Shown here in pieces: positions 22,253-31,070 of a stretch of 36,415 nucleotides of DNA (positions are counted from its first letter, which is position 1; each line of letters opens with the position of its first letter). A model generated the notes under the pieces. It was not told where the DNA came from. It worked only from the letters and a program-made list of their open reading frames with translations, and ran no database searches. The DNA is from Rhodoferax sp. (GTDB taxonomy: Bacteria > Pseudomonadota > Gammaproteobacteria > Burkholderiales > Burkholderiaceae_C), in NCBI RefSeq assembly GCF_028715765.1, contig NZ_JAQURE010000003.1, forward strand, positions 106,475 through 142,889. Reading direction: 5' to 3'. Position numbers and translations under genes: made by a program.

Positions 22253-23701
22253 TCAGACAAACTTTCGGACATCGACAAAATGCCCGTGAATGGCCGCTGC
22301 TGCTGCCATGGCCGGGCTGACCAAATGGGTGCGCCCACCAGCGCCCTGGCGCCCTTCAAAGTTGCGGTTGCTGGTAGATGCGCAGCGCTCGCCAGGTTCT
22401 AGGCGGTCGGCATTCATGGCCAAGCACATGGAGCAACCTGGTTCGCGCCATTCAAAGCCAGCGGCTTTGAAAATATCGTGCAAGCCTTCACGCTCGGCTT
22501 GCTCTTTGACCAGGCCTGAGCCGGGTACCACCATGGCCAGGCGAACATTGGCAGCTACTTTGCGTCCCAGATGTTTCACAACCGCAGCTGCTTCGCGCAT
22601 GTCTTCAATGCGGCTGTTGGTGCACGAGCCAATGAAGACTTTGTCCACATACAAATCATTCAAAGCCTTGCCAGGTTCCAACCCCATGTAGGTCAAGGCG
22701 CGCTCGATGGCCGAGCGTTTGTTGGGGTCTTTTTCGCGGTCTGGGTCTGGCACACGGTCATTGATGCCAAGTACCATTTCAGGCGATGTGCCCCAGGTGA
22801 CTTGCGGCACCAGCTGGGATGCGTCAATGTCGATCACAGCATCAAAATGAGCATCTGCATCAGAATGTAGGGTGCTCCAGTAGGCCGCAGCTTGATCCCA
22901 CTCCAAAGCGGCTGATGCTGAGTTGGGTGCATTGAACCCAGGCGCCAGTGGGCGACCTTTGATGTATTGAATGGTTTTGTCATCGACGGCCACCAAGCCT
23001 GCGCGGGCACCGGCCTCGATGGCCATGTTGCAGACGGTCATGCGGCCTTCCATGCTCAAGGCGCGAATGGCAGTGCCGCCAAATTCAATGGTGTAACCTG
23101 TGCCGCCAGCCGTGCCAATTTTGCCAATCACCGCCAACACAATGTCTTTGCCGCCACAGCCGCGTGGCAGCACACCGTCGACGCGCACCAACATGTTTTT
23201 GGCTTTTTTGGCCAGCAGGGTTTGGGTGGCCATGACGTGCTCAACTTCACTGGTGCCAATGCCATGAGCCAGTGCGCCAAAAGCGCCATGGGTGGAGGTG
23301 TGAGAGTCGCCGCAGACCACGGTCATGCCCGGTAAAGTGGCACCGTTTTCAGGGCCGATCACATGCACAATGCCTTGACGACGTGACATGAAAGGGAAAT
23401 AGGCGGCAGCGCCGTATTCATGGATGTTGGCATCCAGCGTCAGCACCTGTTCTTTGCTGGTGGGGTCGGTGATGCCGTCGTAGCCAAGCTCCCAGCCCGT
23501 GGTGGGTGTGTTGTGGTCGGCAGTGGCCACAATGGAACTGACTCGCCACACTTTGCGTTGCGCCTGGCGTAACCCTTCAAAAGCTTGCGGGCTGGTGACT
23601 TCATGGACAAGGTGCCGGTCGATGTACAGCAGCGCAGTGCCATCGTCTTCGGTGTGGATGACGTGTTCGTCCCAGAGTTTGTCGTAAAGAGTACGTCCCA
23701 T
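22253..23701 (-). CDS. leuC: 3-isopropylmalate dehydratase large subunit
   Basis: 482 residues from ATG at 23701, with AGGAA 6 bp upstream; a further upstream start at 23761 would run into the gltA terminator. It is the [4Fe-4S] subunit of isopropylmalate isomerase. Motifs: [14 protein letters not shown] at the N-terminus, [17 protein letters not shown], cluster cysteines in [12 protein letters not shown] and in [11 protein letters not shown], and [12 protein letters not shown]. It is first in the leuC-leuD-leuB-asd group. A -10-like TAAAAT (23725-23730, minus) precedes it, but no good -35 is seen. leuA is not in the window. Confidence 0.97.
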   Translation of the reverse strand: MGRTLYDKLWDEHVIHTEDDGTALLYIDRHLVHEVTSPQAFEGLRQAQRKVWRVSSIVATADHNTPTTGWELGYDGITDPTSKEQVLTLDANIHEYGAAAYFPFMSRRQGIVHVIGPENGATLPGMTVVCGDSHTSTHGAFGALAHGIGTSEVEHVMATQTLLAKKAKNMLVRVDGVLPRGCGGKDIVLAVIGKIGTAGGTGYTIEFGGTAIRALSMEGRMTVCNMAIEAGARAGLVAVDDKTIQYIKGRPLAPGFNAPNSASAALEWDQAAAYWSTLHSDADAHFDAVIDIDASQLVPQVTWGTSPEMVLGINDRVPDPDREKDPNKRSAIERALTYMGLEPGKALNDLYVDKVFIGSCTNSRIEDMREAAAVVKHLGRKVAANVRLAMVVPGSGLVKEQAEREGLHDIFKAAGFEWREPGCSMCLAMNADRLEPGERCASTSNRNFEGRQGAGGRTHLVSPAMAAAAAIHGHFVDVRKFV

Positions 23702-23758
23702 TGTGGTTCCTAGGTAAGCAGCAGATTTTAAACGTGCGACAGAGGTGCGATTTACAAA

Positions 23759-23793
23759 CAAAAAACCCGCCGGTGTTGCCTACCGGCGGGTTT
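23759..23793 (-). terminator. gltA terminator
   Basis: AAACCCGCCGGT (23763-23774) / ACCGGCGGGTTT (23782-23793), loop of 7. Read on the minus strand it ends in TTTTTTG. It is 17 bp after the gltA stop and separates the TCA operon from leuC. Confidence 0.93.
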
Positions 23794-23810
23794 GATTTGT
23801 TGAGAGTGCT

Positions 23811-25121
23811 TTAGCGTTGATCGACTGGCTTGACGTTGCGAGTGACTGAGCCAGCAAACAATTGACGTGGGCGACCAATTTTGTATTCTGGGTCGCTGAT
23901 CATTTCATTCAGCTGGGCAATCCAGCCCACAGTGCGCGCCAAGGTGAACACACCGGTGAACAGGTTCACTGGAATGCCAATGGCACGTTGCACAATGCCT
24001 GAGTAAAAGTCAACATTCGGGTAGAGCTTGCGCTGAACGAAGTAGTCATCTTCCAAGGCAATTTTTTCAACTTCTTTGGCCAGTTTGAACAACGGATCGT
24101 TTTCAAGACCCAATTCAGCCAGCACTTCATTGCAAGTTTCTTGCATCAAGGTGGCGCGAGGGTCGTAGTTTTTGTACACACGGTGGCCAAAGCCCATGAG
24201 CTTGACGCCAGAGTTTTTGTCTTTGACTTGCTCCATGAATTGACCCACCTTGGCGACACCGCCTTGGCGCTGAATGTCTTCAAGCATGTTCAGGCAAGCT
24301 TCGTTGGCACCACCGTGTGCAGGACCCCACAGGCAGGCCACACCAGCTGCAATAGCAGCAAATGGGTTGGTGCCAGACGAACCACACAAACGAACGGTTG
24401 AAGTAGATGCGTTTTGCTCGTGGTCAGCGTGCAAAATAAAGATGCGATCCAAGGCGCGTTCCAACACGGGGTTGACCTTGTATTCTTCGCAAGGTGTGCC
24501 AAACATCATGCGCAAGAAGTTGCCAGCGTAGCTGAGGTCGTTTTGTGGGTACAGGTAGGGCTGACCCATGCCGTATTTGTAAGCCATGGCCACCATGGTG
24601 GGCATTTTGGCAATCAAGCGAATGGCCGCAATTTTGCGATGCTCTGGGTTGTTGATGTCTGTGCTGTCATGGTAGAAGGCTGACAAAGCGCCGACCAAAC
24701 CGGTGAGCACAGCCATGGGGTGCGCATCACGACGGAAACCACGCAAGAAAAATTGCATTTGCTCATGAACCATGGTGTGGTTGATGATGAGCTTGTGAAA
24801 GTCTTGCCGTTCTTGTTGTTTTGGCAATTCGCCATTGAGCAACAAATAACAAGTGTCGAGGTAATCGCACTGAGTGGCTAACTGTTCAATGGGGTAACCA
24901 CGGTACAGCAACTCACCCTTGTCGCCATCAATGTAGGTGATGGCTGATTGACACGAAGCCGTAGAGAGAAAACCAGGGTCATAAGTGAACATGCCCGTTT
25001 GACCGTAGAGCTTGCGGATGTCGATGACATCTGGGCCGACAGTGCCTTGATAAACAGGCAAATCAACACTGGGACTGCCATTAGAGAAAGACAGTGTGGC
25101 TTTATTTTCAGCTAGCTTCAT
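23811..25121 (-). CDS. gltA: Citrate synthase (type II)
   Basis: 436 residues. It condenses oxaloacetate with acetyl-CoA. The N-terminal region (1-55) is the extra domain of hexameric type II enzymes. Active-site motifs: histidine in [31 protein letters not shown], and [14 protein letters not shown]; the catalytic Asp region is [13 protein letters not shown]. It is the last gene of the sdh operon, overlapping sdhE by 4 bp and followed by a strong terminator. Confidence 0.98.
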   Translation of the reverse strand: MKLAENKATLSFSNGSPSVDLPVYQGTVGPDVIDIRKLYGQTGMFTYDPGFLSTASCQSAITYIDGDKGELLYRGYPIEQLATQCDYLDTCYLLLNGELPKQQERQDFHKLIINHTMVHEQMQFFLRGFRRDAHPMAVLTGLVGALSAFYHDSTDINNPEHRKIAAIRLIAKMPTMVAMAYKYGMGQPYLYPQNDLSYAGNFLRMMFGTPCEEYKVNPVLERALDRIFILHADHEQNASTSTVRLCGSSGTNPFAAIAAGVACLWGPAHGGANEACLNMLEDIQRQGGVAKVGQFMEQVKDKNSGVKLMGFGHRVYKNYDPRATLMQETCNEVLAELGLENDPLFKLAKEVEKIALEDDYFVQRKLYPNVDFYSGIVQRAIGIPVNLFTGVFTLARTVGWIAQLNEMISDPEYKIGRPRQLFAGSVTRNVKPVDQR

Positions 25122-25438
25122 TTGGACCTTTCAGGTGGTTCTTTCAACATACTTAAAACTTCGCAGACACCCTCTTGTAAAAGACTGGCATCCATTTGCG
25201 CCAATGTTTTGCGCCCAAGATGCAAATCCAACAAGTCAGAATCGCTTAAATCCATTAGAACGTTCAGACCTTGCGCTTGCTTGACAGTGAGCGTTTTATC
25301 GTACCTGTGAAAGAAGCGTTCGATAAAAATGTCGTTCTCAAGCAAGCCTCGGCGGCAGCGCCACTTGAGCTTGCTAAGGGCTCGCTCGTCAATCAGTTCG
25401 CTGTCGTTAGGCTTGCTGGGCGTGCGTGTGTTGGACAT
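25118..25438 (-). CDS. sdhE: Succinate dehydrogenase assembly factor SdhE
   Basis: 106 residues. The SdhE/Sdh5 family promotes covalent attachment of FAD to SdhA. The conserved [14 protein letters not shown] stretch, [14 protein letters not shown] with the R-G-x-x-E signature, and [15 protein letters not shown] are present. It lies 3 bp after sdhB and overlaps gltA by 4 bp, so it is translated with the complex it helps mature. The N-terminal 25 residues look poorly conserved. Confidence 0.93.
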   Translation of the reverse strand: MSNTRTPSKPNDSELIDERALSKLKWRCRRGLLENDIFIERFFHRYDKTLTVKQAQGLNVLMDLSDSDLLDLHLGRKTLAQMDASLLQEGVCEVLSMLKEPPERSK

Positions 25439-25441
25439 GCA

Positions 25442-26146
25442 TCAGATCGCGCGACGCACCATCAGTTCTTTGATTTTGCCAATGGCCTTGGTGGGGTTGA
25501 GTCCTTTAGGGCACACATCTACACAGTTCATGATGGTGGTGCAGCGGAACAACCGATAGGGGTCTTCAAGGTTGTCCAGACGCTCGCTGGTGGCATCATC
25601 GCGGCTGTCGGCAAGGAAGCGGTAAGCTTGCAAAAGACCGGCTGGACCGACAAACTTGTCTGGATTCCACCAGAAGACCGGGCAGCTGGTTGAGCAGCTG
25701 GCGCACAAAATGCACTCGTAAAGCCCATTAAGCTCTTCCCGTTCTTCCGGGCTTTGCAAACGTTCTTTTTCTGGCGGGCGAACCTCGTTGATCAAGTAGG
25801 GTTTAATGGAGTGATATTGCTTGAAAAACAAGGTCATGTCCACAATGAGGTCGCGCACGACGGGCAGACCAGGCAGAGGTTTCAGCACAATGGTGTCTGG
25901 CAAGGTGCGCATGTTGACCAAGCAAGCCAATCCGTTCTTGCCATTGATGTTCATGGCGTCTGAGCCACAAACACCTTCACGGCAGGAGCGACGGAATGAA
26001 ATGCTGGGGTCTACCGCTTTGAGCTTGACCAATGCATCCAGCAACATGCGTTCATTTCCGTCAAGTTCGACTTCGATGGTTTGCATGTAAGGCTTCGCAT
26101 CGGTGTCTGGGTTGTAGCGGTAAATTTGAAAGGTACGTTTAGCCAT
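25442..26146 (-). CDS. sdhB: Succinate dehydrogenase iron-sulfur subunit
   Basis: 234 residues. It carries electrons from SdhA to quinone. The [2Fe-2S] site has CREGVCGSDAMN and NGLAC (Cys55, Cys60, Cys75). The second domain has CILCASCSTSCP for [4Fe-4S] and the CTTIMNCVDVCPKGLNP region completing the [4Fe-4S]/[3Fe-4S] pair. It is in the order sdhC-D-A-B-E-gltA, 26 bp after sdhA. Confidence 0.98.
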   Translation of the reverse strand: MAKRTFQIYRYNPDTDAKPYMQTIEVELDGNERMLLDALVKLKAVDPSISFRRSCREGVCGSDAMNINGKNGLACLVNMRTLPDTIVLKPLPGLPVVRDLIVDMTLFFKQYHSIKPYLINEVRPPEKERLQSPEEREELNGLYECILCASCSTSCPVFWWNPDKFVGPAGLLQAYRFLADSRDDATSERLDNLEDPYRLFRCTTIMNCVDVCPKGLNPTKAIGKIKELMVRRAI

Positions 26147-26172
26147 TTAGATTTCTCCTTGACGGTTCCAGA

Positions 26173-27975
26173 TCAGAACGTGCGAACTTTGGGGGCGATC
26201 GACTCTGCGGTCAAAGGCTTGAGGACGACGGGCTTGTAGCTTAGGCTGTTACTGGCCTTGTCCCATAGCGTGTGTTTGAGCCAGTTGACATCGTCGCGAC
26301 CCAATGGGCAAGTTGCATCATCGGCCGGGCGGTCATAGTCGAGAACGCTGTGCGCACCACGGCATTCTTTCCGAGCTGCAGCAGACACCATGGTGGCTTG
26401 AGCTACTTCAATCATGTTTTCAACTTCAAGCGCTTCAATGCGTTCGGTATTGAAAATCTTGGATTTGTCGGTCAGCGTGATGCCGCCAACCCGTTCGCGC
26501 AATTTGGCAATTTTGCCAACACCTTCGTCCATGCTGACCTGGGTTCGGAAAACACCGGCGTGCATTTGCATGGTGGCACGTATGTCATCAGCTACTTTCT
26601 GTGCATATTCACCGGTCTTTGAAGTGTCGAGCCGGTCCAAGCGTTCAAGTGAATAGTCTGCGGCATCTGCCGGAAGTGGTTTGTGTTCTTTGTTCTGGTT
26701 GTTGAATTCGATGATGTGTCGACCTGCTGCGCGGCCAAACACCACAATATCGAGCAGCGAATTGCAGCCTAAACGGTTGGCACCGTGCACACTGACGCAA
26801 GAACACTCACCCACCGCATACAAGCCATTGACAATTTCTTGCGCACCATTCTTGGGGGCCACCACTTGACCGGTGATGCTGCTGGGGATACCACCCATTT
26901 GGTAGTGGTTGGTGGGGATGACTGGAATCGGCTCTTTGGTGATGTCGACGTTGGCGAAGTTGTGGCCAATTTCAAGCACAGACGGCAAACGCAGCTTGAT
27001 GGTTTCGGCACCCAAGTGGGTCATGTCGAGGTTGATGTAGTCTTTGTTGGGGCCACAGCCGCGCCCTTCCTTGATTTCCTGATCCATACAGCGTGACACA
27101 AAGTCACGTGTGGCCAAGTCTTTGTAGCCAGGGGCGTAACGCTCCATGAAGCGTTCGCCATTGCTGTTGCGCAAAATGGCACCTTCGCCACGACAACCTT
27201 CTGTCAACAACACACCTGCGCCATGTACGCCCGTGGGGTGAAATTGCCAAAATTCCATGTCTTGCAATGGAATGCCAGCACGAGCCGCCATGCCCAAACC
27301 GTCGCCGGTATTGATGTACGCGTTGGTAGAAGCAGCAAAAATCCGCCCTGCACCGCCGGTTGCCAGCAACACGGTCTTGGCCTGCAGAATGTGCACCTCA
27401 CCGGTTTCCATTTCCAGCGCAGTGACACCTACCACATCGCCTTCAGCGTCGCGAATCAAATCAAGTGCCATCCATTCGACGAAGAAGTTGGTGCGCGCCT
27501 TGACGTTTTGCTGGTACAACGTGTGCAACATCGCATGACCCGTGCGGTCTGCAGCAGCGCAGGCACGTTGCACAGCTTTTTCACCGTGGTTGCTGGTATG
27601 CCCACCAAATGGTCGCTGGTAAATGGTGCCATCTGGATTGCGGTCAAAAGGCATGCCGAAGTGCTCAAGCTCGTAGACCACCTTGGGCGCTTCACGCACC
27701 ATGAATTCGACTGCATCCTGGTCACTTAGCCAGTCGCCACCCTTGATGGTGTCGTAGAAGTGGTTGTCCCAGTTGTCTTCGTTCATGTTCGACAACGAGG
27801 CAGCAATGCCGCCTTGAGCCGCCACAGTGTGGGAGCGGGTTGGGAAAACCTTGGAAAGCACCGCTACGTTGAGACCCGCATTGGCCAGTTGAAGAGACGC
27901 ACTCATGCCAGAGCCACCGGCACCGACGATGACCACATCAAATTTACGCGTTGTGAGTTTGGAGGTTGCTGTCAT
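26173..27975 (-). CDS. sdhA: Succinate dehydrogenase flavoprotein subunit
   Basis: 600 residues. It oxidises succinate to fumarate. FAD-binding VVIVGAGGSGMSASLQLA near the N-terminus; the covalently flavinylated histidine is His49 in SHTVAAQGGIAASL. Active-site segments: QFHPTGVHGAGVLLTEGCRGEGA (two blocks), NGERFMERYAP, and GANRLGCNSLLDIVVFGRAAG. An 86-bp gap separates it from sdhD, holding an imperfect hairpin. The ribosome site is weak. Confidence 0.98.
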   Translation of the reverse strand: MTATSKLTTRKFDVVIVGAGGSGMSASLQLANAGLNVAVLSKVFPTRSHTVAAQGGIAASLSNMNEDNWDNHFYDTIKGGDWLSDQDAVEFMVREAPKVVYELEHFGMPFDRNPDGTIYQRPFGGHTSNHGEKAVQRACAAADRTGHAMLHTLYQQNVKARTNFFVEWMALDLIRDAEGDVVGVTALEMETGEVHILQAKTVLLATGGAGRIFAASTNAYINTGDGLGMAARAGIPLQDMEFWQFHPTGVHGAGVLLTEGCRGEGAILRNSNGERFMERYAPGYKDLATRDFVSRCMDQEIKEGRGCGPNKDYINLDMTHLGAETIKLRLPSVLEIGHNFANVDITKEPIPVIPTNHYQMGGIPSSITGQVVAPKNGAQEIVNGLYAVGECSCVSVHGANRLGCNSLLDIVVFGRAAGRHIIEFNNQNKEHKPLPADAADYSLERLDRLDTSKTGEYAQKVADDIRATMQMHAGVFRTQVSMDEGVGKIAKLRERVGGITLTDKSKIFNTERIEALEVENMIEVAQATMVSAAARKECRGAHSVLDYDRPADDATCPLGRDDVNWLKHTLWDKASNSLSYKPVVLKPLTAESIAPKVRTF

Positions 27976-27983
27976 GATGAATT

Positions 27984-28040
27984 TGTTTGAGTTTCGAGTG
28001 GATCGTTGGCTGAAGTGTTCTGATTGGAATCAAGCCAACA
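27984..28040. other. Bulged inverted repeat between sdhD and sdhA
   Basis: TTGGCT (about 28006-28011) and TGATT (28021-28025) together pair with AATCAAGCCAA (28028-28038), leaving a 9-nt bulge and a 2-nt loop. It lies in the 86-bp sdhD-sdhA spacer, the longest within the operon. It could protect or process the transcript; there is no T-tract. Confidence 0.35.
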
Positions 28041-28061
28041 GTCTGTGAGTGTTTTGTTAGC

Positions 28062-28427
28062 TTAGAGACGCCACAATGCTTGTAGAGCACCACCAGCACA
28101 TGCAGTAAGCCAGACAATGGCAAATACATGCATCACAAAGCGAACTGCGTATGGTTTGACATAGTCCATGAACACATTGCGCATGCCTACCCAAACGTGA
28201 TAGAGCAACGAGAGAATCACCACGAACGTCAAAGACTTCATCCATTGTGGCGAAAAAATACCAGCCCAAAGCTCGTATCCGATAGGGCCTTTGCTGAAGA
28301 TCAGTTGAGCCAAGACAAGCACGGTGAAAAGCGCCATGACAACTGCCGTCACTCTTTGTGACAACCAATCACGCATACCATAGTGGGCACCAACGACAGT
28401 GCGATGAGAACCGTAGTTAACAGACAT
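28062..28427 (-). CDS. sdhD: Succinate dehydrogenase membrane anchor subunit
   Basis: 121 residues with three hydrophobic segments (about 26-46, 60-80 and 95-117). Helps bind quinone and haem b with SdhC. The N-terminal VGAHYGMRDWLSQRVTAVVMALFT and the HVWVGMRNVFMDYVKPY segment match proteobacterial SdhD (the latter with the haem-ligand histidine region). It is 15 bp downstream of sdhC. Confidence 0.95.
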   Translation of the reverse strand: MSVNYGSHRTVVGAHYGMRDWLSQRVTAVVMALFTVLVLAQLIFSKGPIGYELWAGIFSPQWMKSLTFVVILSLLYHVWVGMRNVFMDYVKPYAVRFVMHVFAIVWLTACAGGALQALWRL

Positions 28428-28442
28428 GTGGAAACTCCTGAT

Positions 28443-28886
28443 TTAGTAAAGACCAAACAACTTGGCACCCAGCACCAAAGTGAGCGATAGGGTGAGAACC
28501 AAAACGACTGCGGCCGTTTGGCGGCCAAAATCTTTCGATACGTGTTCGTGGTGGGTGTCCATCCACAGATGGCGTAAACCCGCAATGAAGTGATGGAGGC
28601 TGGCCCAGATCAAGCCCAGTGCGACCAGTTTCCAGATGAATCCTGGCAACCCCAGCATGCCGACGTTGAACGCAGCTTTGAATTTAAGAAACGAAATTTC
28701 AGATGAAATCGAGTTGTCAAACATCCAGATGATGAAAGGCATCAAGAAAAACATGATGGCACCGCTGACTCGGTGCATGCCTGACGCTAATGAAGCCAAA
28801 GGCCACCGATAACTTACCAAACTTGGGAAGTCGATGTTGCGGAATTCGGGACGGGTTTTTGCTGTGCTAGCCGCTGTTTCAGACAT
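28443..28886 (-). CDS. sdhC: Succinate dehydrogenase cytochrome b556 subunit
   Basis: 147 residues from ATG at 28886 (MSETAAST); an upstream in-frame ATG at 28940 would add 18 residues without family resemblance. Three membrane helices; family signature RPEFRNIDFPSLVSYRWPLASLASGMHRVSGAIMFF (in pieces) with the SxxHRxSG motif, and HHFIAGLRHLWMDTHH around the haem ligand. It is the first gene of the sdh-gltA operon. The 206-bp gap to gntR (28887-29092) has no gene and should hold the operon promoter; I found a TTGACT (28989-28994, minus) but no good -10 at the right spacing. Confidence 0.95.
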   Translation of the reverse strand: MSETAASTAKTRPEFRNIDFPSLVSYRWPLASLASGMHRVSGAIMFFLMPFIIWMFDNSISSEISFLKFKAAFNVGMLGLPGFIWKLVALGLIWASLHHFIAGLRHLWMDTHHEHVSKDFGRQTAAVVLVLTLSLTLVLGAKLFGLY

Positions 28887-29092
28887 ACTTTGCTTTCTAT
28901 GTTTTGAGTAACTGCTTGGTAACCAGTGAATGCTGATCACCGTGAAATTCTATTGCAATGCAGCACAAAATTGATTTGCATGCCCATAAGTCAAGGGATT
29001 TTTGTTGGTCAAAATGCTGTGCGTCTGCATCTTGTTTGATCAATGTTGTAGAAGACTCCTTTAGCCTGACATCAAGGTTACATTTACAAGAA

Positions 29093-29884
29093 TCACCCGA
29101 TGGCGTTGTGATAGTGGTGTGTTTCCGTACGGTAACAGCCGCGGCGAAGTTCCATGGGTTCGTCTCGGTAGGTGTAAGCCACCCGCTCAACACTTAACAA
29201 CGGCGTATTGAGCTTCACTCTAAGCAGATTGGCTTGAATGTCGGAGGCTGCAATGGCTCGAATTTTTTCATCAGCTCGCACCATTCGGACATTGAATTCG
29301 GTTTCAAACAAGGCGTACATGGGGCCTTGGTAATTGGTCAACCGTTCTGCAGTTAGCCCTTTGAAGGGTGATGCAGGCAGCCAAATGTCTTCCAAAATGA
29401 TGGGAGTTCCACCAAAACTAAGCACTCGTCGGGCTTGAATGACGGTGTCGCCAGTGCGCAGTGCCAATGCTTTGGCTACATCCGCTGTGGCACGACTTTT
29501 TCGGCATTCAATGATGTCTCTCTGTGCCGGTCCCTCGCTGCCACGCGTGCCACTGTCTGGGACTAGCTTCAAAAAACGAAACTGAACTTGTTGTTCGGCA
29601 TGGGTGGCTACAAAAGTGCCTTTGCCTTGGCGCCTCAGGAGCAAATTCTCGGCCGCTAATTCGTCCACAGCTTTGCGTACTGTGCCTTGGCTGACTTTGA
29701 AGCGTCCAGCCAGTTCAACTTCGCTGGGGATGACTTCGCCTGGCTTCCATTCACCTGCCCTCAGGCTGTTGAGCATCAGTTCTTTGATCTGCTGGTACAA
29801 AGGGCTAAATGCCACAGTGGAATTTGCACTGGCTGACACGCTGGAGTCAGTCGTTGTCAAGGCGTTGTCAGGGGACGTTTGCAT
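29093..29884 (-). CDS. GntR-family (HutC/UTRA) transcriptional regulator
   Basis: 263 residues from ATG at 29884. Longer in-frame starts (up to 30007) would cross the divergent promoter region and are disfavoured. The N-terminal winged helix (about 28-95) has PLYQQIKELMLNSLRAGEW and PSEVELAGRFKVSQGTVRKAVDEL, and then LLRRQGKGTFVA. A UTRA ligand-binding domain (about 115-255) has IQARRVLSFGGTPIILEDIWLP and ERVAYTYRDEPMELRRG. It lies between the sdh operon and the divergent mdh-acnB group, so it probably senses a TCA-cycle or related acid and controls one or both. Its own promoter spacer contains a perfect palindrome, implying autoregulation. Confidence 0.9.
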   Translation of the reverse strand: MQTSPDNALTTTDSSVSASANSTVAFSPLYQQIKELMLNSLRAGEWKPGEVIPSEVELAGRFKVSQGTVRKAVDELAAENLLLRRQGKGTFVATHAEQQVQFRFLKLVPDSGTRGSEGPAQRDIIECRKSRATADVAKALALRTGDTVIQARRVLSFGGTPIILEDIWLPASPFKGLTAERLTNYQGPMYALFETEFNVRMVRADEKIRAIAASDIQANLLRVKLNTPLLSVERVAYTYRDEPMELRRGCYRTETHHYHNAIG

Positions 29885-29923
29885 GATGTTCGGTCTCGGT
29901 TTTATCTGTTGTAATTTTTTCAA

Positions 29924-29951
29924 ATCATATCTTATATAAGACATAAGACAA
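29924..29951 (-). promoter_or_regulatory. gntR promoter with central operator palindrome
   Basis: Minus strand: -35 TTGTCT (29946-29951), 16-bp spacer, -10 TATGAT (29924-29929). The spacer contains the perfect 12-bp palindrome TCTTATATAAGA (29930-29941), and ATAAGAC occurs twice in tandem (29936-29942, 29943-29949). A dimeric GntR repressor bound here would block its own promoter and sit next to the mdh -35. Confidence 0.65.
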
Positions 29952-29952
29952 T

Positions 29953-29982
29953 TTGACGAATCAGGGTTTTCCAGATTACACT
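29953..29982 (+). promoter_or_regulatory. Candidate mdh promoter
   Basis: -35 TTGACG (29953-29958), 18-bp spacer, -10 TACACT (29977-29982), about 80 nt before the mdh ATG. It starts 12 bp from the operator palindrome. Confidence 0.5.
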
Positions 29983-30060
29983 CAAATGGATGAGAGGTTG
30001 ATTGCAAAGCTTTAACCGTTCTATCAATGAATTTTTCTTAACATTTTTGGAGATTCCACC

Positions 30061-31047
30061 ATGAGCAAAAAGCCCGTCCGTGTAGCCGTTACTGGCGCTG
30101 CAGGCCAAATTGGTTACGCCATTCTGTTTCGCATTGCCTCGGGCGAAATGCTGGGTAAAGATCAACCTGTTGTTTTGAGCCTGCTTGAAGTGCCGGTTGA
30201 AAAAGCCCAACAAGCTTTGCAAGGCGTGATCATGGAGTTGCAAGACTGCGCGTTCCCGCTTCTCGTGGGTATTGAAGCCCACAGCGATCCAATGACTGCT
30301 TTCAAAGACGTGGATTACGCCTTGTTGATTGGTTCACGCCCACGCGGCCCAGGCATGGAACGTGCCGAATTGCTTGCAGTCAATGCGGAAATTTTCACTG
30401 CCCAAGGCAAAGCGCTGAATGCTGTGGCAAGCCGCAATGTGAAAGTGCTGGTGGTGGGAAACCCGGCCAACACCAATGCCTACATTGCCATGAAGAGTGC
30501 ACCAGACCTGCCTCGCAAGAACTTCACCGCCATGTTGCGCTTGGATCACAACCGTGCCTTGAGCCAATTGGCTGCCAAAACGGGTAAGGCTGTGGCTGAC
30601 ATCGAAAAAATGGCGGTGTGGGGTAACCATTCTCCAACCATGTACGCTGACTACCGTTTCGCAACTGTCAATGGCGAAAGCGTGAAAGACATGATCAATG
30701 ACCATGATTGGAACGCCAATACTTTCTTGCCCACAGTGGGCAAACGCGGTGCTGCCATCATTGCAGCTCGCGGCGTATCGTCTGCCGCCTCTGCTGCCAA
30801 TGCCGCCATTGACCACATGCATGATTGGGCGCTTGGCACCCAAGGCAAATGGGTCACCATGGGTGTGCCATCCAATGGCGAGTACGGTATTCCTAAAGAC
30901 ACTGTGTTTGGTTTTCCTGTGACTTGCGAAGCCGGTGAATACAAATTGGTTGAAGGTCTGTCTATTGATGCATTTAGCCAAGAATGCATTAACAAAACGC
31001 TTAAAGAGTTGCAAGACGAGCAAGCTGGCGTTGCTCACTTGCTGTAA
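30061..31047 (+). CDS. mdh: Malate dehydrogenase
   Basis: 328 residues, the length of the proteobacterial NAD+-dependent dimeric enzyme. It interconverts malate and oxaloacetate, feeding citrate synthase. The Rossmann motif [18 protein letters not shown] lies at residues 11-28; substrate arginines in [11 protein letters not shown] (93-101); NAD contact [11 protein letters not shown]; catalytic pair Asp162 (LDHNRA) and His190 (WGNHSPTMY). GGAGA at 30049-30053 is the ribosome site. First of four co-directional genes ending with acnB. Confidence 0.98.
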   Translation: MSKKPVRVAVTGAAGQIGYAILFRIASGEMLGKDQPVVLSLLEVPVEKAQQALQGVIMELQDCAFPLLVGIEAHSDPMTAFKDVDYALLIGSRPRGPGMERAELLAVNAEIFTAQGKALNAVASRNVKVLVVGNPANTNAYIAMKSAPDLPRKNFTAMLRLDHNRALSQLAAKTGKAVADIEKMAVWGNHSPTMYADYRFATVNGESVKDMINDHDWNANTFLPTVGKRGAAIIAARGVSSAASAANAAIDHMHDWALGTQGKWVTMGVPSNGEYGIPKDTVFGFPVTCEAGEYKLVEGLSIDAFSQECINKTLKELQDEQAGVAHLL

Positions 31048-31070
31048 TTCAAGTTGATTGAACCAGGCTT

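Noticed and set aside
29885..30007. Longer N-terminus of the GntR regulator from 30007
   Set aside because: It would place the coding start across both divergent promoters and the operator palindrome; the extra 41 residues are not GntR-like.
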